A stretch of DNA of 64,000 bases from Hymenobacter negativus (lineage in GTDB: Bacteria > Bacteroidota > Bacteroidia > Cytophagales > Hymenobacteraceae). Shown here in pieces: positions 1-8,105 of this stretch (position 1 is the stretch's first letter; each line of letters starts with the position of its first letter). A program made the translations under genes and the position numbers. The stretch lies in assembly GCF_017571495.1 (NCBI RefSeq), contig NZ_JAGETZ010000001.1, positions 806,001 to 870,000 of the forward strand, read 5' to 3'. A model generated the notes under the pieces. It was not told where the DNA came from. It saw nothing but the letters and a program-made list of their open reading frames with translations, and ran no database searches.

Positions 1-603
1 CGCGACGTCCAGAAAGTTCTTGATGGTAAAAACCGAGCCGGTATATTCCAGCTTATACAAGCACAAGTTGCTGTGCTCGAAGCCTTCCATACAACTGAGC
101 GGGTAGTTGAGCAGCTGGCAAAGCATGACGCGCATGGCCCGGCCGTGCATGCAGACGAGGACGGTTTGCTCGTCGTCGCGGGCTTTCAGCAGCTCAATGA
201 ACGGGCGCTGGCGGGCGGCTACTTCGGCCGGGCTTTCGCCGCCGGTGAGGCGGGCGTTGTCGTCGCCGGCTACCCAACCAGCCAGCACTGCGCGGTATTC
301 GGCGTCCTCGTCCATGGTGATGCGAGTGCCCTCCCGCACGCCCCAGCTTATTTCGTTGAGGCCGGCGTGGGCCTCGTGGGGTAAGCCAAGGTCGAGAAAC
401 TGCTGCACCGATTCGTGGGTGCGGCGCAACGTGGAGGTGTAAACCTTATCGAAGGGAATGTGGCCATAAGCGGCGAAAAACTGCGCAGCCTGGCGGCGAC
501 CGGTGTCGTTCAGGCTGGAATCGACGCCGCTGCCCTGCACGATGCCGCGCACGTTGAAATCAGTCTGGCCGTGGCGCAGCAGGAAAATGGTTCGGGGCCT
601 CAC
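1..603 (-). CDS. Histidine phosphatase family protein (3' end outside window)
   Basis: The minus-strand frame encodes a phosphoglycerate-mutase-like phosphatase. The catalytic motif LLRHGQTDFN lies near the N terminus, and EISWGVREG, a candidate proton-donor region, and VLVCMHGRAMR, with the second catalytic histidine, follow in the family order. About 201 residues are present and the frame runs off the left edge. No ATG is in frame; GTG at 603 is chosen because it leaves about eight residues before the beta strand leading to RHG, and TTG at 627 is the alternative. The substrate cannot be read from sequence. It is divergent from menI, and a TACTTTG box on its strand lies in the shared upstream region. 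The plus-strand ORFs here are antisense shadows. Confidence 0.85.
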   Translation of the reverse strand, partial: MRPRTIFLLRHGQTDFNVRGIVQGSGVDSSLNDTGRRQAAQFFAAYGHIPFDKVYTSTLRRTHESVQQFLDLGLPHEAHAGLNEISWGVREGTRITMDEDAEYRAVLAGWVAGDDNARLTGGESPAEVAARQRPFIELLKARDDEQTVLVCMHGRAMRVMLCQLLNYPLSCMEGFEHSNLCLYKLEYTGSVFTIKNFLDVA

Positions 604-667
604 GTTGCGTGTAATTTTGCGTAACAATCGGTCAACAATCCCTCAAAGTACGGGGTTTGACTTTTAG

Positions 668-765
668 TGGTTCGTTGCGGATTGTTGGTTGTTAGCCCAA
701 CAATGTCCGCAGGTTATTTCCTTCCACAGACTAACAACTGACAACAGATACCTGACAACGAACCT
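668..765. repeat. Imperfect inverted repeat abutting menI
   Basis: A GGTTCGTTG...TTGTTAG arm near 672-695 is mirrored by CTAACAACTGACAAC...CAACGAACC at about 731-764, ending directly before the menI ATG. The AACAACTGACAAC wording is typical of dispersed intergenic repeats. It may form a leader hairpin. Confidence 0.5.
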
Positions 766-1200
766 ATGACCCTGGAAGAAATACGGCGCTGGACCGCCTC
801 CCGCCCTACTCTGGCCGATGCCCTCGGCATGGAGCTCACCGAAGTGACGGATGATTATCTGGAAGGCCGCATGCCGGTAGACGGCCGCACGCACCAGCCC
901 ATGGGCCTGCTGCACGGCGGGGCCTCGGTGGCGCTGGCCGAAACGCTGGGCAGCATCGCTGCCATGTTGCGCGTGGACCGGACCAAGCAAGCATGCGTGG
1001 GGCTGGAAATCAACGCCAACCACATCAAAGGGGTGCGCGATGGCTGGGTGCGCGGCCGGGCCACGCCGGTGCACATCGGGCGCAGCACGCAGGTGTGGGA
1101 AATCCGCATCACGCACGAGGAAACGGGCGCGCTGGTCTGCCTCAGCCGCATCACGATGGCCGTGATTGACTTGCCGGCCGCTAGCCCAAAAGCTGTTTAG
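766..1200 (+). CDS. menI: Hotdog-fold thioesterase, likely DHNA-CoA thioesterase MenI
   Basis: This 144-residue single hotdog domain of the PaaI/YdiI type should hydrolyse 1,4-dihydroxy-2-naphthoyl-CoA to free DHNA in the cytoplasm. The motif GLLHGGASVALAET (about residues 47-60) carries the expected histidine and catalytic glutamate, and VGLEINANHIKGVR matches the conserved second strand of E. coli MenI. The stop codon is immediately followed by the menF ATG with no gap, so the two are almost certainly co-transcribed, which strongly favours the menaquinone role over a generic acyl-CoA thioesterase. Length is normal for the family. Substrate is inferred from similarity and neighbours. Confidence 0.85.
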   Translation: MTLEEIRRWTASRPTLADALGMELTEVTDDYLEGRMPVDGRTHQPMGLLHGGASVALAETLGSIAAMLRVDRTKQACVGLEINANHIKGVRDGWVRGRATPVHIGRSTQVWEIRITHEETGALVCLSRITMAVIDLPAASPKAV

Positions 1201-2436
1201 ATGCAGGCCGGTCAACTTCGACAATTGCCCTGGCCGGCCGTGGCGGCCGAGCTCGATGCCCCGGCCCGGCTGCGCCATCTGGCGGCGGGGGCGCTGCGCA
1301 CCGGCCGGCCGCTGGCCATCTGGCGTGAGCCCGGCCAGGAGCACCCCCGCATGCTGGCGGCCCGCTCCCTCGAAGCCAGCTATACTGGTTTGCCGCCGGC
1401 TCTCAACGACCAGGCCCCGGCAGGATTTGCGTTCTTTCCCTTCCGCGATTCGGACCACAACCCGGCCCTGTTCCTGCCCGCTGACGTGCGCTACGACCTG
1501 GCCCAGCCCGAAACAGTGACCGTGACAGCCGCTGCCCGCGAGCTGCTGCCTGGCCTCACGGCCTGGCTAGCCATGCCGCCCCTGGCTGAGTTGGTCTGGC
1601 ACCATAGCCAGAACCCCGTGCCCCACACCGCCACCGAGGCCGAGTACACCGCGCTGGTCCGCACAGGCGTGGCAGCCATTGCCGGGAAATCGGTGGTGAA
1701 AGTGGTGTCGTCGCGGGCAACTCGCCGGGCGCTGTCGCCGGGCTTCGACCCGCTGGCGGCTTTCATGGAGCTGAGCGAGAAGTACCCACGGGCGTTTGTG
1801 TCATTGGTGAGCGCGCCGGGCGTGGGCACTTGGCTGGGCGCCTCGCCGGAACTGCTGGCGGAAGTGACGGCCGATGGGCAGTTTCACACCATGGCGTTGG
1901 CGGGTACCCAGCCGCTCAAGCCCGGTCTGCTGCCGCAGGATGCCATCTGGCGGCAGAAGGAAATTGAGGAGCAAGCGCTGGTGGCCCGCTACATTGTGAG
2001 CTGCTTCAAGCAGCTGCGGCTGCGTGAGTACCACGAAACCGGCCCGCGCACCGTAGCCGCCGGGCAGCTCCTGCACCTGCGCACCGATTTTGAAGTGGAC
2101 CTCAAAAATGTGCCTACGCCGGCCTCACTGGGCACCGATATGCTGCGCCTGCTACACCCGACTTCGGCTGTAGGCGGTATGCCCAAAACAGCGGCAATGC
2201 ATTTTTTACAGCAGCACGAGGGCTACGACCGCGCCTACTACAGCGGCTTCCTAGGCCCCGTGAATGTGGCCGCGCCCGGCATCTCGCGCCTCTTCGTGAA
2301 CCTGCGCTGCCTGCAGATGCGCGCCACCGAGGCCGTCCTCTACGCCGGCACCGGCCTCACTATCGACTCCGACCCGACCCGGGAATGGCAGGAAACGGAG
2401 ATGAAAATGCAAACCATAAGTGCGGTGCTGCATTGA
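1201..2436 (+). CDS. menF: Isochorismate synthase
   Basis: A 411-residue chorismate-binding enzyme that isomerises chorismate to isochorismate, the first committed step of the MenF/D/H/C/E/B menaquinone route. The second half has the family signatures GASPELLAE, LAGTQPLK, LHPTSAVGGMPK, YSGFLGP and the C-terminal YAGTGLTIDSDP...EWQETEMKMQTI block with metal- and substrate-binding acidic residues. The N-terminal part is divergent, as is usual. The ATG starts directly after the menI stop. The TGA stop lies inside the left arm of an inverted repeat that fills the spacer to menD. Salicylate or anthranilate synthase activity is unlikely given menD downstream. Confidence 0.93.
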   Translation: MQAGQLRQLPWPAVAAELDAPARLRHLAAGALRTGRPLAIWREPGQEHPRMLAARSLEASYTGLPPALNDQAPAGFAFFPFRDSDHNPALFLPADVRYDLAQPETVTVTAAARELLPGLTAWLAMPPLAELVWHHSQNPVPHTATEAEYTALVRTGVAAIAGKSVVKVVSSRATRRALSPGFDPLAAFMELSEKYPRAFVSLVSAPGVGTWLGASPELLAEVTADGQFHTMALAGTQPLKPGLLPQDAIWRQKEIEEQALVARYIVSCFKQLRLREYHETGPRTVAAGQLLHLRTDFEVDLKNVPTPASLGTDMLRLLHPTSAVGGMPKTAAMHFLQQHEGYDRAYYSGFLGPVNVAAPGISRLFVNLRCLQMRATEAVLYAGTGLTIDSDPTREWQETEMKMQTISAVLH

Positions 2437-2519
2437 ACAATTGACAATGAGCAATGAATAATGTGTTCTAGCTGCTCTCAAAAATTGCTCATTGCTCACT
2501 GTTAATTGTTCATTGATTA
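2433..2519. repeat. Dyad repeat between menF and menD
   Basis: TGAACAATTGACAATGAGCA near 2434-2453 is mirrored with a few mismatches by TGCTCACTGTTAATTGTTCA near 2494-2513. The left arm includes the menF stop codon. Transcripts could form a long hairpin, so it may be a processing or attenuation site, or simply a dispersed repeat. Confidence 0.65.
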
Positions 2520-2522
2520 AAA

Positions 2523-4280
2523 ATGCAGGCTGTTTATAATATCGCCGAAATCTGCGCCCGCCACGGAATTACCGATGTCGTACTTTCGCCTGGTTCGCGC
2601 TCGGCACCGCTTACGCTGGCTTTTGCCCGTCACCCGGAACTAACGGTGCGGGTGGTACCCGACGAGCGGGCGGCGGCATTCATAGGTCTGGGTATCGCCC
2701 AGGCCCAGCGGCGGGCGGTGGCGCTGGTCTGCACGTCGGGTACGGCCGGATTGAATTACGCGCCGGCTGTAGCAGAGGCATTTTTCCAGCACATTCCGCT
2801 GGTGATTTTCACCGCCGACCGGCCGCCGGAATGGATTGACCAGCTTGATGGACAGACCATTCGACAGCGCAACTTATACGGCGCGCATGCCAAGGGCGAG
2901 TTCGAGTTCCCGGTGGATACCACGCACGCCGATGCTAAATGGCATTCGGCGCGCATTGTGAACGAGGCCATCAACCTGGCCCAGGCCGCGCCCGCCGGGC
3001 CGGTGCAGGTGAATGTGCCGCTGCGGGAGCCGTTTTACCCCAAGGCTGGCGAGGGCATTGGGTATGAGAAGGATGTGAAGATTACCCGGGAAGCACCGAT
3101 GCCCTCTTCAAGCATTGATGCAGACGTCTATCAAGAGTTGAAGCAGGCGAAGCGAATGCTACTAGTAGTCGGCCAGCAACCGGCAAATGCACGGGTTACA
3201 GCAGCAGTTCTCCGATTCGCAGAGGTATTTGGCGTGCCAGTAGTAAGTGACAGCATCGCCAACATTGCCAGCCCGATTCCAATTCGGGAAGGGGGTTCCG
3301 GAGCTTATTATCCCGATGCATCCAGCTTATTAGCATCGGCCGGCCAGTTGATGACGCATCAGGATGTATTTCTAGCGGGCATGCCAGCAGCGGTCAAACA
3401 GGATTTACAGCCGGACCTGCTTATCACATTTGGCCAATCATTGATTTCCAAGAGCTTAAAGTTGTTTTTGCGAGACGCAGCGCCCTCGCAACATTGGCAT
3501 ATTCAGGCAACCGGACCAGTAGCAGACACCTTCCGCAGCCTTACCAAAATTATTCGCTGTGAACCCGAACAGTTCTTTTCACGCTGGGCGCCGGCCCAAC
3601 TGCCTGCCCGCGAAACCTTGCAGCCCTGGCAGCAGGCCGAAGCCGGAGCCACGACTTTTTTGAATTCGTTTTTCAATTCGGAAGCGGTGTTTAATGAATT
3701 CTCTGTTTTCCGCGTGGCTTTGGCAGCACTGCAACCCCAAACCGCCCTGCACCTAGCCAACAGCATGGCCGTGCGCTACGCCAACATCCTCGGCATCCCG
3801 CAAGGCCGGCAGATTGAAGTTTTCGCCAACCGCGGCACCAGTGGCATCGACGGCTGCAACTCCACCGCCGTGGGTGCGGCGCTGGCCCAGCCCGGCAGGC
3901 CGGTGGTATTAATGACCGGCGACGTGGCGTTTTTCTACGACCGCAACGCCTTTTGGCACAACTACCCCACGCCGAACCTGCGCGTGGTGCTGTTCAACAA
4001 CCACGGCGGCGGCATCTTCCGCATCATCGATGGGCCGCGCCAACAGCCGGAGCTGGACGAGTTTTTCGAGACGCGCCAGTTGCTTACGGCCGAGAACACG
4101 GCCCGGGATTTCAACCTGCGCTACTTCCCGGTTTCCTCGTATGCTGAACTTGAAGCCGCGCTACCGGTTTTCTTTGCGGCCGAAACCGGCGCGGCGATTC
4201 TGGAAGTCTTCACCGACTCGAAGACCAACGCGGCGTTCTTCGAAGAATACCGGGCGGCGGTGAAACACGCCTTTTCGTAA
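2523..4280 (+). CDS. menD: SEPHCHC synthase (2-succinyl-5-enolpyruvyl-6-hydroxy-3-cyclohexene-1-carboxylate synthase)
   Basis: A 585-residue thiamine-diphosphate enzyme joining isochorismate and 2-oxoglutarate. The N-terminal pyrimidine-binding domain has VLSPGSRSAPLTLAF, TSGTAGLNYAPAVAEAFF and the DGQTIRQRNLYG loop. The C-terminal pyrophosphate domain has RGTSGIDGCNSTA, the GDVAFFYDRNAFW metal motif and NNHGGGIFRIIDGP. Length matches the family. The central segment, roughly 3100-3560, uses noticeably more A/T-ending codons than the flanks. The gene lies between two dyad repeats but in the same orientation as menF and menB. Confidence 0.96.
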   Translation: MQAVYNIAEICARHGITDVVLSPGSRSAPLTLAFARHPELTVRVVPDERAAAFIGLGIAQAQRRAVALVCTSGTAGLNYAPAVAEAFFQHIPLVIFTADRPPEWIDQLDGQTIRQRNLYGAHAKGEFEFPVDTTHADAKWHSARIVNEAINLAQAAPAGPVQVNVPLREPFYPKAGEGIGYEKDVKITREAPMPSSSIDADVYQELKQAKRMLLVVGQQPANARVTAAVLRFAEVFGVPVVSDSIANIASPIPIREGGSGAYYPDASSLLASAGQLMTHQDVFLAGMPAAVKQDLQPDLLITFGQSLISKSLKLFLRDAAPSQHWHIQATGPVADTFRSLTKIIRCEPEQFFSRWAPAQLPARETLQPWQQAEAGATTFLNSFFNSEAVFNEFSVFRVALAALQPQTALHLANSMAVRYANILGIPQGRQIEVFANRGTSGIDGCNSTAVGAALAQPGRPVVLMTGDVAFFYDRNAFWHNYPTPNLRVVLFNNHGGGIFRIIDGPRQQPELDEFFETRQLLTAENTARDFNLRYFPVSSYAELEAALPVFFAAETGAAILEVFTDSKTNAAFFEEYRAAVKHAFS

Positions 4281-4281
4281 C

Positions 4282-4385
4282 TGTCATGCTGACGAAGGAA
4301 GCATCTTATCACGGCTGCTTTCGTTGGTTTTAGTAACTCTTGCAGCGCGGACGTGATAAGATTCTTCGCTGTGCTCAGAATGACA
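4282..4385. repeat. Dispersed inverted repeat between menD and menB
   Basis: TGTCATGCTGACGAAGG...CTTATCACG (4282-4313) is mirrored by CGTGATAAGATTCTTCG...CAGAATGACA (4352-4385). The TGTCATnCTGA...GAAGnATCTTATC wording appears in shorter forms near 20430 and 61811, so it looks like a genome-wide REP or MITE-type element. Confidence 0.7.
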
Positions 4386-4392
4386 AAAGTCT

Positions 4393-5217
4393 ATGACCGA
4401 ACCCATTGTCTGGACTCCGATTAAGGAGTTCAAAGAAATCATCTTCTCGCAGTTTGGCGGCATCGCCAAAATCAGCATCAACCGGCCGCAGGTGCACAAC
4501 GCCTTCACGCCGCTCACGGTGCAGGAAATGATTGATGCCATGCGCATCTGCCAGGACCGCACCGATATTGGCGTTATCATCCTAACCGGTGAGGGCGGCC
4601 GGGCCTTCTGCTCGGGCGGCGACCAAAGCGTGCGCGGCCACGGCGGCTACGTGGGCGAGGACACCGTACCCCGCCTCAACGTGCTGGAACTGCAGAAAAT
4701 CATCCGCTCTATCCCGAAGCCGGTGGTGGCCATGGTGGCGGGCTGGGCCATTGGCGGCGGCCACGTGCTGCACGTGGTGTGCGACCTGACCGTGGCGGCC
4801 GACAACGCCCGTTTCGGTCAGACTGGCCCGAATGTGGGCTCGTTTGATGGCGGCTTTGGCGCCTCCTACCTTGCCCGCGTGGTGGGCCAGAAGAAGGCCC
4901 GCGAAATCTGGTTTCTATGCGACCAGTATGACGCCCAGGAAGCCCTCGACATGGGCCTGGTAAACAAAGTAGTACCGCTCGATAAGCTCGAAGAAACCAC
5001 TGTGGCCTGGTGCCACAAGATTCTCCAGAAAAGCCCGCTCTCGTTGCGCATGCTCAAGTCGAGCTTCAATGCGGAACTCGACGGGCAGGCAGGTATTCAG
5101 GAGCTGGCCGGCAACGCCACACTACTCTACTACCTGAGCGACGAAGCCAAGGAAGGCCGCAACGCCTACATGGAAAAGCGTCAACCCGATTTCTCGAAAT
5201 TTCCCAAATTCCCGTAA
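4393..5217 (+). CDS. menB: 1,4-dihydroxy-2-naphthoyl-CoA synthase
   Basis: A 274-residue crotonase-fold enzyme that closes the naphthoquinone ring from O-succinylbenzoyl-CoA. Diagnostic MenB features are [49 protein letters not shown] (oxyanion hole), [18 protein letters not shown] and the characteristic C terminus [16 protein letters not shown]. Length is typical. It ends the first block of men genes and is followed by a strong rho-independent terminator before the amidase gene. Confidence 0.96.
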   Translation: MTEPIVWTPIKEFKEIIFSQFGGIAKISINRPQVHNAFTPLTVQEMIDAMRICQDRTDIGVIILTGEGGRAFCSGGDQSVRGHGGYVGEDTVPRLNVLELQKIIRSIPKPVVAMVAGWAIGGGHVLHVVCDLTVAADNARFGQTGPNVGSFDGGFGASYLARVVGQKKAREIWFLCDQYDAQEALDMGLVNKVVPLDKLEETTVAWCHKILQKSPLSLRMLKSSFNAELDGQAGIQELAGNATLLYYLSDEAKEGRNAYMEKRQPDFSKFPKFP

Positions 5218-5242
5218 CGCAACATTGCTTCTTGACATTTCA

Positions 5243-5280
5243 CAAAGCGCTTGGCTATTTAGCCAGGCGCTTTGCTTTTT
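5243..5280 (+). terminator. Rho-independent terminator after menB
   Basis: A GC-rich stem (CAAAGCGC-TGGCT paired with AGCCAGGCGCTTTG, one mismatch) is followed by a T-rich run. It lies about 25 nt after the menB stop. Confidence 0.85.
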
Positions 5281-5424
5281 CCCCCTATTTAATAGCTGTT
5301 TTGTTGAAATTATCGAAAATTTAACCTGATTTTACCTACATATTCGATAGCAAATACAAAGAACAATCGATACTTTAGGACTGCCGAAATCCTCCTGAAC
5401 CACGAACCCTTTCGGCAGTCTACT

Positions 5425-7680
5425 ATGAAGAAAAGTCTACTCCTGTGGGCGGGCCTGCTGGGCCTGTCCCCCACCCTACATGCCCAGACGGGCTCCCGCC
5501 AGGCGGCTGGCCAAGCCGTGAGCGCTGACACGCCGTACGCCACTGATTTTGCGGAAGCTTACCGCCGCTACCCTGCCATTCCGCGCGGGGTGCTGGAAGC
5601 GGTGGCGTACACCCAAACCCACATCCGGCACCTTGGCCCTACTGAGCAAGCCAGTTGCACAGGCATGCCCCTGGCCGCTGGCGTGATGGGCCTGATTGCC
5701 GACGGCAAAGGCTATTTCCGCGAAAACCTGGGGCTGGTGGCCCGGCTCGCCGACGTAAATGCTGACCTTATCCAGACGAGCCCGCGGGCGCACATCCTGG
5801 CCTACGCGGCGGCTTATGCTCGACTGGCCACGGAGCAAAAGCTCACCGCTGCCGACCCGGCCCGCCACCTGCCAGTGCTGCTGGCCCTGAGCGAGTTGCC
5901 CCTGGCAAAAGATGCGGTGAGCACCTTCACGCTCGATTCGCATCTCTACAGTGTGCTGACGTTCCTCAACAAGGCCGAAAACCAGCAGCGCTACGGCTTT
6001 CCGGACTATCACCTGGACCTGCAGAGAATTTTTGGCGCCAACTACCAGGTGCTGAGCTCCGGCACAGCTCAGGTATCGGAGCGGCAGGTGCGAGGCGAAG
6101 GCCAGACATTTGACCCAAACAGCTCGACCTACGCCCGGGTGGCTTCGAGCGACTACGGCCCCGCCATCACGGACCTAACAACGTGCAACTACAGCTCGCG
6201 TGGCGGCGTGGCCGTTACCCACTACGCTATTCATACGGTGCAGGGCACGTACGCCAGCTGCATTTCGTGGTTTAAGAACTGCTCGGCGCAGGTATCGGCG
6301 CACTACGTGGTGCGTTCCAGCGATGGGCAGGTGACGCAGATGGTGAGCGAGGCCAACAAGGCCTGGCACATCGGCTCGGAAAACCCCTATACCATTGGCA
6401 CGGAGCACGAAGGCTACGTAGACGATGCCTCCTGGTACACTACGGCGATGTATAATAGCTCGGCGGCGCTGGCCCGCGACATCTGCGCGAGCGGCTACGG
6501 CATCAGCGGGCTGCGCACATTTTACGGGGCGGCTACCACGGGGACCTTCAGCACGGGCGCATGCGTGAAAATCAAAGGCCACCAGCACTTCCCCAACCAA
6601 ACCCATACCGACCCCGGCGTGAACTGGAACTGGGAGAAATTCTACACCCTCATCAACAACGCCCCCACGGTTACGACGCTGACGGCTGCCACGGGCACCG
6701 TGTACGACGCCGGCGGGGCCAGCGCCAACTACCCCGACGACGTGCGCCAGTGCCAGCTCATTGCCCCAACGGGTGCCACAAGCGTTAGCCTGACTTTCAG
6801 CAGCTTCGACGTGGAAAGCGGCTACGACCACCTACTGGTGTATGACGGGGCCAACAATCAGGCGCCGCTCATCGGCAAATATTCGGGCACAGCAAGCCCA
6901 GGCACACTCACGGCCTCGTCGGGCAAAATGTTCTTGGAGCTGCGTAGCGACTGCGCCACCACGCGGCCCGGCTTCGCGGCCACCTGGTCGTCGGCGGGTG
7001 GCGGGAGCGCCAGTTGCCCCACCGACAGCTACGAGGCCAACGAAACTCTGGCGACTGGCAAAGCCATTGGCGTGAACGTGAACAACACGGCCTACGTGTG
7101 CCCGGCGGCTGATGTGGACTGGTACCGCTTCAGCAGCAGCACGACCAACAACAACATCAAGGTGACCCTCACTACCCTGCCGGCCGACTATGACTTGGAA
7201 CTCTATGACGCCGGCGGCACGCTGCTGTACTCCTCGACCTCAGCCAGCACCACGGCCGAAACCATTGTCTACAACGGTGCGCCAGCGGCCACCTATTACG
7301 TGAAAGTGTACGGCTACAACGGCGCGACCAGCAGTTCGGCCTACACCCTGCGCGTTTCGACCCAGTCCGTCGCCTGGTCTTCGTCGGCGGCAATAGCCAG
7401 CCGCCTGAATGCCTCCACGCCCGAGCAGCCGGTGGTCACCATTACCAATCCGGTGCAGGCTGGTACCAAAGCCTGGCTGACGGTGACGGGCTACGACGGC
7501 CCGGCCGACATCGTGCTGCGTGATTCCCGGGGCCTGCCCGTGGGAGCCAGCACGCACGCCGAAATCGTATCGGAACAGCCGTTGGGCTACTTACTGCCGG
7601 CCAACCTGTCGCCCTCGGTTTATATCGTTACGCTCCAACTCCGCACCCACGTCGAGTACGTGAAGCTGCTGGTGCAATAA
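5425..7680 (+). CDS. Secreted N-acetylmuramoyl-L-alanine amidase with CUB-like, PPC and T9SS sorting domains
   Basis: A 751-residue exported protein. Residues 1-21 form a signal peptide ending LHAQ. The region about 30-200 is helical and unidentified. About 235-415 is an Amidase_2/PGRP-like fold with zinc-ligand candidates in VTHYAIHTVQG and KGHQHFPNQTHTDPG. About 425-530 is CUB-like (SGYDHLLVYDG). About 535-650 is a bacterial pre-peptidase C-terminal domain (DWYRFSS, YDLELYDAGG, YYVKVYGY). The tail (PSVYIVTLQL, VEYVKLLVQ) resembles a type A T9SS sorting domain. It should cleave peptidoglycan amide bonds outside the cell, on other bacteria or its own wall. It separates menB from menE but has no metabolic link to them. 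Confidence 0.8.
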   Translation: MKKSLLLWAGLLGLSPTLHAQTGSRQAAGQAVSADTPYATDFAEAYRRYPAIPRGVLEAVAYTQTHIRHLGPTEQASCTGMPLAAGVMGLIADGKGYFRENLGLVARLADVNADLIQTSPRAHILAYAAAYARLATEQKLTAADPARHLPVLLALSELPLAKDAVSTFTLDSHLYSVLTFLNKAENQQRYGFPDYHLDLQRIFGANYQVLSSGTAQVSERQVRGEGQTFDPNSSTYARVASSDYGPAITDLTTCNYSSRGGVAVTHYAIHTVQGTYASCISWFKNCSAQVSAHYVVRSSDGQVTQMVSEANKAWHIGSENPYTIGTEHEGYVDDASWYTTAMYNSSAALARDICASGYGISGLRTFYGAATTGTFSTGACVKIKGHQHFPNQTHTDPGVNWNWEKFYTLINNAPTVTTLTAATGTVYDAGGASANYPDDVRQCQLIAPTGATSVSLTFSSFDVESGYDHLLVYDGANNQAPLIGKYSGTASPGTLTASSGKMFLELRSDCATTRPGFAATWSSAGGGSASCPTDSYEANETLATGKAIGVNVNNTAYVCPAADVDWYRFSSSTTNNNIKVTLTTLPADYDLELYDAGGTLLYSSTSASTTAETIVYNGAPAATYYVKVYGYNGATSSSAYTLRVSTQSVAWSSSAAIASRLNASTPEQPVVTITNPVQAGTKAWLTVTGYDGPADIVLRDSRGLPVGASTHAEIVSEQPLGYLLPANLSPSVYIVTLQLRTHVEYVKLLVQ

Positions 7681-7701
7681 GTAACTCAAAGTGATGTATT
7701 A

Positions 7702-7744
7702 CAAGACCGCCCGACTCGCATTTTGCGGGTCGGGCGGTTTCTTG
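7702..7744. terminator. Bidirectional terminator
   Basis: CAAGACCGCCCGACtCGCA and its mirror around a short loop form a stem of about 16 bp flanked by T-rich sequence. It serves the amidase gene and, on the other strand, the small ORF at 7776-7973. Confidence 0.85.
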
Positions 7745-7775
7745 TTAAGCCAACTTGCAGCTTGAACTGGCTGCG

Positions 7776-7973
7776 TTAGTAGCTGAACCCAATGGCGTGC
7801 AGGCACGAACACCAGCTAAAGAAGAACCGCCGGTCTTCCTGCTTGCGCTGTTTTTTGATAGCCTTGGCGCGGGCTTTGATTTCGGCAGTAGTGAAGCTGC
7901 GGCATGGCACGTTGGCGGTGGGTTGGGGTACAGCCGGCACTCCGGCAACAAATGGAAGCGGGTGGGAATTCAT
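7776..7973 (-). CDS. Small hypothetical protein
   Basis: A 65-residue frame on the minus strand, not recognised. It has an ATG, a lysine/arginine-rich central helix (EIKARAKAIKKQRKQEDR) and a C-terminal FFFSWCSCLHAIGFSY patch with two cysteines. It is convergent with the amidase gene and shares its terminator. Other frames here encode only low-complexity shadows. The clear charge pattern and the terminator at its 3' end favour a real gene, but the evidence is thin. Confidence 0.4.
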   Translation of the reverse strand: MNSHPLPFVAGVPAVPQPTANVPCRSFTTAEIKARAKAIKKQRKQEDRRFFFSWCSCLHAIGFSY

Positions 7974-8105
7974 GGCTGAGCTTGGATGGTGTGTAGTAAT
8001 AATACGCTTTTTTCAGCTGAAAGGCAAGTGGCTACAAGGCCTTCGCCAGGCCGGTGGCGGGCGCTGGATGGGCCGGACCATGCCAATGCGCCGTAGTTTT
8101 ACCCT

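Noticed and set aside
73-624. Three overlapping plus-strand ORFs
   Set aside because: They are antisense to the minus-strand histidine phosphatase, whose RHG and other motifs are clear. The plus-strand translations are low-complexity.
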